Positions 6,209 through 6,697 of a stretch of DNA of 6,697 nt are shown piece by piece. The translations under genes were made by a program, and so were the position numbers. Source of the DNA: Candidatus Sordicultor fermentans (GTDB taxonomy: Bacteria; Atribacterota; Atribacteria; Atribacterales; Caldatribacteriaceae); assembly GCA_002385475.1 (NCBI GenBank), contig DGDO01000023.1, positions 25,509-32,205 of the forward strand, given 5' to 3'. Each line of letters starts with the position of its first letter. Within the stretch, counting starts at the first letter, position 1. The notes under the pieces are model-generated. The model searched no databases and was not told the origin of the DNA. It saw only the letters and a program-made list of their open reading frames with translations.

Positions 6209-6285
6209 CGCGGGGTAGAGCAGTCAGGAAGCTCGTCGGGCTCATAACCCGGAGGTCGTCGGTTCGAATCCGACCCCCGCTACCA
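6209..6285 (+). tRNA. Initiator tRNA-fMet (CAT anticodon)
   Basis: All four arms fold as a bacterial initiator tRNA of 77 nt with an encoded CCA (6283-6285). The acceptor strands are 6209-6215 and 6275-6281. The D stem is GAGC/GCTC, the anticodon CAT is at 6243-6245, and the T arm is GTCGG-TTCGAAT-CCGAC. Initiator traits are visible: three consecutive G:C pairs (GGG/CCC) next to the anticodon loop, an A11:U24 pair in the D stem and no Watson-Crick pair at 1:72. That last position is C1·U72 rather than the usual C1·A72. The tRNA carries formylmethionine to the ribosomal P site at initiation. Its 3' end abuts a convergent protein gene with no terminator between. Confidence 0.95.
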
Positions 6286-6697
6286 TTCCTTCTTCCTTCA
6301 GCTCTTCGTTTTCGCCCCAGAGAAGTATTTTCTCTCCCCAGGAAAAGAGGTCATTTGCTTCTTCTTCTAAATTTTCTTCGGCTAAACTATCGATGATGTT
6401 TCCTTTTAAAAACTCTTCCCAGTCTTTTTCTGCCTCTTCCTCTTTCCCCAGTGCCCGGTAAACCATAGCTCTGAAGCCGTAAGCTTTATAGAACCGGGGG
6501 TTGAGTTTTATCGCTCGGTCGAGGTCTTCTTTAGCCAGTTCATAATCTTTCTTCTGGTAATAAACTATTCCCCTTCCCAGAAGAGCAGGGTAAAATTCCG
6601 GCTCTAAATTTAGAACAGCGGTAAAGTCTTCTATGGTTTCTGCATATTCCCCTTGTTTAATCCGGGCAATTCCTCTGTAGTAGTAAGCCATAGGGAA
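6242..6697 (-). CDS. TPR-repeat protein, 5' end beyond the window
   Basis: The frame is open to the window edge (MAYYYRG begins at 6691 and two more codons precede it), so the N-terminus is missing. At least 149 residues are visible. Three tetratricopeptide repeats follow one another: AYYYRGIARIKQGEYAETIE..NLEPEF (about 2-34), YPALLGRGIVYYQKKDYELA..KLNPRF (35-68) and YKAYGFRAMVYRALGKEEEA (69 onward). An acidic tail comes next. TPR proteins act as scaffolds for protein binding, and the partner cannot be told. The last 14 or so residues (GVGFEPTTSGL) are the antisense translation of the tRNA-fMet gene, and the stop lies in its anticodon arm. The native C-terminus may therefore have been lost, or the gene simply ends there. 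Confidence 0.8.
   Translation of the reverse strand, partial: FPMAYYYRGIARIKQGEYAETIEDFTAVLNLEPEFYPALLGRGIVYYQKKDYELAKEDLDRAIKLNPRFYKAYGFRAMVYRALGKEEEAEKDWEEFLKGNIIDSLAEENLEEEANDLFSWGEKILLWGENEELKEEGMVAGVGFEPTTSGL

Overview
The window looks like chromosomal DNA from an anaerobic or thermophilic bacterium with moderately AT-rich DNA. The organism cannot be named from this sequence. The solute-binding protein has a plain signal-peptidase-I type signal peptide with no lipobox cysteine. That suggests a diderm cell with a free periplasmic binding protein (Atribacterota or Thermotogota would fit), but this is inference only.

Region 1 (about 1-3184, + strand) is a carbohydrate ABC importer operon: a binding protein, then MalF-like and MalG-like permeases overlapping by 22 nt. 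A perfect 21-bp stem-loop separates the binding-protein gene from the permeases. No ATPase gene follows, so the energising subunit must be encoded elsewhere.

Region 2 (3333-6112, - strand) is the wreck of a type I restriction-modification operon in the order hsdM - hsdR - M48 metallopeptidase. It consists of an hsdM 5' end with an early stop codon (5864-6112), a piece of hsdM carrying methylase motif I fused in frame to the C-terminal part of hsdR (3653-4528), and an apparently intact 107-aa YgjP-like metallopeptidase (3333-3656). The rest of hsdM, any hsdS and the hsdR nuclease and helicase parts are missing.

Region 3 (about 4529-5867) sits inside the broken hsdM. It carries three small - strand genes: one VOC/PhnB-like protein and two NTF2/SnoaL-like proteins. 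The block is bounded by an 8-bp direct repeat, AGGTTCAG, at 4521-4528 and 5868-5875. Removing one repeat copy plus the insert takes out 1347 bp (449 codons) and rejoins the two hsdM parts in the same frame. I read this as an insertion into hsdM followed by decay of the operon.

Region 4 (6148-6697) holds an initiator tRNA-fMet gene on the + strand with a consensus -35 box upstream. Convergent with it is a TPR protein gene whose 5' end lies beyond the window. Its reading frame runs into the antisense strand of the tRNA and stops inside it.

I found no CRISPR array, intact mobile element, transposase or clearly new multi-gene system. The most notable content is the layered history of the restriction-modification remnant and its insert.
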